Positions 5,415-8,047 of a DNA stretch of 8,047 bases are shown here, piece after piece (within the stretch, counting starts at the first letter, position 1; every line of letters begins with the position of its first letter). Position numbers and translations under genes: made by a program. The notes beneath the pieces are model-generated. The model did not search any database. It was not told where the DNA came from and saw only the letters and a program-made list of their open reading frames with translations. The stretch covers positions 1 to 8,047 of the forward strand of contig JAAZOW010000137.1 in the NCBI GenBank assembly GCA_012797575.1, given 5' to 3'. The DNA comes from Methanomicrobiales archaeon (GTDB taxonomy: Archaea > Halobacteriota > Methanomicrobia > Methanomicrobiales > Methanoculleaceae).

Positions 5415-6600
5415 GTACGATATGCTCATCGTCGGTGGCGGGCCTGCCGGCGCCATTGCAGCCAAGACGGCGGCCGAAGCCGGATGCACGGTCTGCCTCA
5501 TCGAGAAGCGCCCTGCCATCGGGACACCGATACGGTGTGCGGAGGGGGTAGGCAGGGAGATCCTGGAAGAGTTCACCAGACCCGATCCGCGCTGGATATC
5601 GTCTTCCATCGAACGTGCGAAGATCATCGTGCCAAACGGCACCGCCATCCGCCTCGACCAGGACGATCCCGGGAATGCGGTCGGCTATATCCTCGATCGG
5701 AAGGTCTTTGACCGTGAACTCGTCTGGCAGGCGGCCGAGGCCGGAGCGGATGTCTTCGTCAAGACCCGGGCGACCGCGCCCATCATGGAGGGCGGAGCGG
5801 TCCGGGGCGCGAAGGTGATATCCATCGGGACGCCGATCGATATCAGGGCGGACGTGGTCCTCGCTGCTGACGGCACGGAAGCACAGTTCGCCCGCCGGGC
5901 AGGGCTTGACACCACCGTTCCCCTCCGCGAGATCATGAGCTGCACCCAGTACCTCCTCACCGACATAGATATCGACCCCGTCTCCACTGATTTTTACCTG
6001 GGCAACGACATCGCACCCGAAGGCTACCTCTGGGTCTTTCCGAAGGGAGAACGGACGGCGAACGTCGGGATCGGCATCTCGGGCAGGAAGAGCCGGGACG
6101 GTTCACGGGCAAAGGATTACCTGGACCGGTTCATCGCAGAGAACTTCCCGGGCGGTAAGACGATCGAGGCGATCGTGGGTGGCGTCCCGGTCTGCCAGCC
6201 GCTCCCATGCACGGTCGCCGATGGTCTCATGGTCATCGGGGATGCGGCCCGGGTCGTCGATCCCCTCACCGGGGGCGGGATCGGAAACGCCATGTTCACC
6301 GGGAGACTCGCCGCGAAGGTAGCCGCAGAGGCCATATCGGCAGGCGACTGCTCGAAGAAGACGCTGATGCCCTACGACGTGGGGTGGCGCGCGTCCCGCA
6401 TGGGAGCGTCGCTTACGAGGAACTACAAGATCAAGGAGTTTTTCATAACCCTCGACGACAGAAAACTCAACGTCCTCGCCGACTCGATCGCAAGCATCGG
6501 CCTTGCGGAGTTCTCGGTCTCGGCGCTCATCAAAGAACTTATCAAACGCAATCCAAAGATGCTCTTCGAGCTTGGGGCGCTCAAAAGCTCTCTATCCTGA
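5404..6600 (+). CDS. Geranylgeranyl reductase family flavoprotein (probable digeranylgeranylglycerophospholipid reductase)
   Basis: This probable FAD enzyme saturates the geranylgeranyl chains of archaeal membrane lipids. The 398-residue length is typical. Visible motifs are the N-terminal FAD loop MLIVGGGPAGAIAAKTA (7-23), PIRCAEGV (42-49, with the family cysteine at 45), GYILDRKVFDREL, ADVVLAADGTEA, the lipid-pocket motif GYLWVFPKG (207-215), and the second FAD motif VIGDAARVVDPLTGGGIGNAM (277-297). The ATG at 5404 has a strong GGAGGTT 6 bases upstream, inside the ferredoxin gene, so an upstream extension of the frame is ignored. The ferredoxin at its 5' end is the likely reductant. Its 3' end overlaps the convergent trkA-like gene by 9 bases. 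Related reductases act on free geranylgeranyl diphosphate or on other prenyl chains, so the exact substrate is inferred. Confidence 0.93.
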   Translation: MKSKYDMLIVGGGPAGAIAAKTAAEAGCTVCLIEKRPAIGTPIRCAEGVGREILEEFTRPDPRWISSSIERAKIIVPNGTAIRLDQDDPGNAVGYILDRKVFDRELVWQAAEAGADVFVKTRATAPIMEGGAVRGAKVISIGTPIDIRADVVLAADGTEAQFARRAGLDTTVPLREIMSCTQYLLTDIDIDPVSTDFYLGNDIAPEGYLWVFPKGERTANVGIGISGRKSRDGSRAKDYLDRFIAENFPGGKTIEAIVGGVPVCQPLPCTVADGLMVIGDAARVVDPLTGGGIGNAMFTGRLAAKVAAEAISAGDCSKKTLMPYDVGWRASRMGASLTRNYKIKEFFITLDDRKLNVLADSIASIGLAEFSVSALIKELIKRNPKMLFELGALKSSLS

Positions 6601-7257
6601 GCGCTTCAGCTGTCGGTTGAGGGTCCTGATCGTCTCAGCCTCCGCCTCTTTTTTCGTGAAGACCGTGATGACATCGTCAGGCCTGATCCGGACCGCGCCG
6701 CTCGGTATGATCAGGTCTCCCCCGGCGCGCCGTATGGCTATGAAGACGAAGTCCCGGACGTCGAGCTCCCGGATCTCGTGGTCGACGATCGGCGCCCCCT
6801 CCTCAGCGATGACCTCGAATATGGTGCCCCCGGGAATCGAGGCGACCTGCTGGAGGCTCGGGCTCCTCGCCCAGTAATAGAGCCGACTTGCCACCAGTTC
6901 ATCGGGGTTTTCGCTGATCTTCACCCCGACCTCGTTGAAGAGATCGGAGTGCTCCTTCTGGTTGACGATCGAGACGACGTTCCTGACGTTGTAGCGTTTT
7001 GCGATCCAGCAGGTCATCAAGTTCACCGCATCGTCACTCGTGGTTGCGACCAGAGCATCGGCCCGGTCGATCCCGGCGTCCTCCAGCACCGATTTATCGG
7101 TCGCATTCCCGGTGATGGCGAGGACGTCATAGTGCTCCAGGATGTCGCCTGCGCGTTCCTCGTTTCGATCGATCACGACCACAGAGTCGCCGGCATCCAC
7201 AGCGATCGCTGTCAGGTTCCGGCCGATTCCACCCAGACCGACGATGATGGTGTACAT
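6592..7257 (-). CDS. trkA: TrkA-type potassium uptake regulatory protein (RCK domains)
   Basis: This 221-residue cytoplasmic protein has an N-terminal RCK Rossmann domain and a C-terminal TrkA-C domain. Such proteins form rings that gate Trk/Ktr potassium channels in response to bound nucleotides. The nucleotide loop is IIVGLGGIGRNL (4-15), with acidic Asp30 in VVVIDRNEE, which favours NAD(H) binding. ITGNATDKSVLEDAGIDRADALVA follows, as is typical. The TrkA-C part runs from about residue 137 and ends with IRPDDVITVFTKKEAEAE. No membrane partner (TrkH/KtrB) is in the window. I chose the ATG at 7257, which gives MYTIIVGLG; a TTG at 7272 would add five residues and has no ribosome site. A TATA-like element 28 bases upstream suggests a leaderless or near-leaderless transcript. 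Some such proteins regulate other transporters, so the partner is unknown. Confidence 0.9.
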   Translation of the reverse strand: MYTIIVGLGGIGRNLTAIAVDAGDSVVVIDRNEERAGDILEHYDVLAITGNATDKSVLEDAGIDRADALVATTSDDAVNLMTCWIAKRYNVRNVVSIVNQKEHSDLFNEVGVKISENPDELVASRLYYWARSPSLQQVASIPGGTIFEVIAEEGAPIVDHEIRELDVRDFVFIAIRRAGGDLIIPSGAVRIRPDDVITVFTKKEAEAETIRTLNRQLKRSG

Positions 7258-7279
7258 TCCATCTGGAATCAACCCCTGC

Positions 7280-7289
7280 TATTGAAATA
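7280..7289. promoter_or_regulatory. Near-palindromic TATA-like element shared by trkA-like gene and rnhB
   Basis: The sequence TATTGAAATA has mirrored ends (TATT and AATA around GA) and sits at the centre of the short gap between two divergent genes. Its midpoint is about 28 bases from the ATG at 7257 on one side and from the GTG at 7313 on the other. Both genes lack a convincing ribosome site, so leaderless transcripts fired both ways from this element are plausible. It is a weaker match to archaeal TATA boxes than the one at 5132. Confidence 0.35.
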
Positions 7290-7312
7290 CCTTGCGAAGA
7301 AAACAGGTGGAT

Positions 7313-7942
7313 GTGATATGCGGGGTGGATGAGGCGGGGAAGGGGTCGGTGCTGGGTCCGATGGTGGTCGCCGCTGTCGGCTGCCGGGAGATCGAGGACC
7401 TCGCACCCCTCCCCATCCGGGACTCAAAGGCCCTCCGGCCGAAGCAGCGAGAGGAGATCGACGATATCCTCCGCCGCGACTTCCCTGTATCGATCGTCAC
7501 CATCGATGCTGCCGGGATCGATGAAGCGCGGAGCAGGATTAACATGAACGAGTGTGTGGCCCGGCTCCATGCCGGAGCGCTGAAGGAGCTCCGACCCCGG
7601 CTGGCCTACGTGGATGCATGCGATGTGAACGCAGAACGCTACGGCCGGACGGTAGCAGGCCACCTCGACTTTCCCTGCGACGTCATCGCCGAACACCGGG
7701 CAGACGCCCGCCACAAGATCGTCGGCGCGGCAAGCGTCGTCGCGAAGGTCGCCCGGGATCGAGCGATCCGGTATCTCGACGAGGAGTATGGGGGTATCGG
7801 GAGCGGGTACCCCTCAGACCCGGTGACGATCGAGTTTCTCAGGCGGTACATCCGGGACTACGGGAGACCGCCGCCCTGTGCCCGCTGGAGCTGGAAGACG
7901 GTCGCAAACCTCGGCCAGAGGACGTTTGCCGATTTCTTGTAG
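7313..7942 (+). CDS. rnhB: Ribonuclease HII
   Basis: RNase HII cuts the RNA strand of RNA-DNA hybrids and removes single ribonucleotides from DNA. Numbered from the GTG at 7313 (209 residues), the four acidic metal ligands are all visible: Asp6 and Glu7 in GVDEAGKGS, Asp101 in AYVDACDV, and Asp131 in EHRADARHK. They match Archaeoglobus RNase HII closely in position. SVVAKVARDR and GSGYPSDP are also typical. The C-terminus, QRTFADFL, resembles the PCNA-interacting motif found at the end of archaeal RNase HII. I chose the GTG at 7313 because archaeal family members start 2-4 residues before G-x-DEAG and because it lies 28 bases from the TATA-like element. Alternatives are GTG 7307 and TTG 7292 (216 residues). 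An AGGTG lies only 3 bases upstream, too close to decide the start. Confidence 0.94.
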   Translation: MICGVDEAGKGSVLGPMVVAAVGCREIEDLAPLPIRDSKALRPKQREEIDDILRRDFPVSIVTIDAAGIDEARSRINMNECVARLHAGALKELRPRLAYVDACDVNAERYGRTVAGHLDFPCDVIAEHRADARHKIVGAASVVAKVARDRAIRYLDEEYGGIGSGYPSDPVTIEFLRRYIRDYGRPPPCARWSWKTVANLGQRTFADFL

Positions 7943-8047
7943 TGCTCGTTGTCACCGTACCTTCAAAAATTTTGACGAGATGGAACACCAACAATCTCGC
8001 GTAGTGACGACAATGATCTGGTTTTGTGAAGGGCCCCCTTCTTTCAA
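7943..8047. other. Intergenic tail with short palindromes and a possible downstream gene start
   Basis: No complete gene is seen here. TCAAAAATTTTGA (7963-7975) is a palindrome around one base and the only A/T-rich patch; it could be a terminator element for rnhB or a TATA region for the next gene. CGAGAT (7976-7981) pairs with ATCTCG (7994-7999) across 12 bases, but no T-run follows. GAAGGG (8028-8033) pairs with CCCTTC (8036-8041). An ATG at 8013, with GTGA 5 bases upstream, opens a rightward frame beginning MIWFCEGPPSF that reaches the window edge. It is too short to call a gene. Confidence 0.3.

Noticed and set aside
5154..5648. Leftward open frame of 164 codons opposite the ferredoxin
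   Set aside because: It covers the divergent promoter region and is antisense to the ferredoxin and the reductase FAD loop; its cysteines are a shadow of other codons.
1..8047. Mobile elements, CRISPR arrays, tRNA or rRNA genes, defence systems
   Set aside because: No transposase-like frame, regular repeat array, cloverleaf or rRNA-like stretch was seen. Nearly all the DNA is explained by conserved metabolic and housekeeping genes.

Overview
The window looks like a piece of a GC-rich euryarchaeal methanogen chromosome, most likely Methanomicrobiales (Methanoculleus-like). This rests on four things: an anaerobic (cobalt-early) cobalamin gene set, an archaeal lipid geranylgeranyl reductase with its own ferredoxin, an archaeal-type RNase HII ending in a PCNA-binding motif, and archaeal TATA-like boxes with short or absent 5' leaders. 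The genus is an inference; no rRNA gene or other lineage marker is present.

Positions 1-5094 (minus strand) hold one tightly packed operon, read right to left: cbiT, cbiL, cbiF, cbiG, cbiH, cbiC and cbiD. cbiD runs off the left edge. Almost every junction is an overlap or a gap of a few bases, so the operon is probably translationally coupled. Together the products take cobalt-factor II through C20 methylation (CbiL), ring contraction and C17 methylation (CbiH), C11 methylation (CbiF), loss of the C2 fragment (CbiG), C1 methylation (CbiD), C15 methylation with decarboxylation (CbiT) and the final methyl shift to cobyrinate (CbiC). CbiE and CbiJ are not in the window.

Positions 5095-5228 are a divergent control region. 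A TATA-like box at 5132-5139 suits the cbi operon, and a second at 5199-5206 suits the rightward genes. Rightward lie a 61-residue 2[4Fe-4S] ferredoxin (5229-5414) and, overlapping it by 11 bases, a geranylgeranyl reductase family flavoprotein (5404-6600). This pair probably saturates archaeal membrane lipid chains.

The reductase converges on, and overlaps by 9 bases, a leftward TrkA-type NAD-binding potassium-uptake regulator (6592-7257). That gene is divergent from rnhB, RNase HII (7313-7942), across a 55-base gap with a near-symmetric TATA-like element at its centre. The last 105 bases hold only short palindromes and perhaps the start of another gene.

I see no mobile element, CRISPR array, tRNA, rRNA or defence system. 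The strongest oddity is that CbiC has valine where the family's catalytic histidine should be. I found no clearly new multi-gene system.
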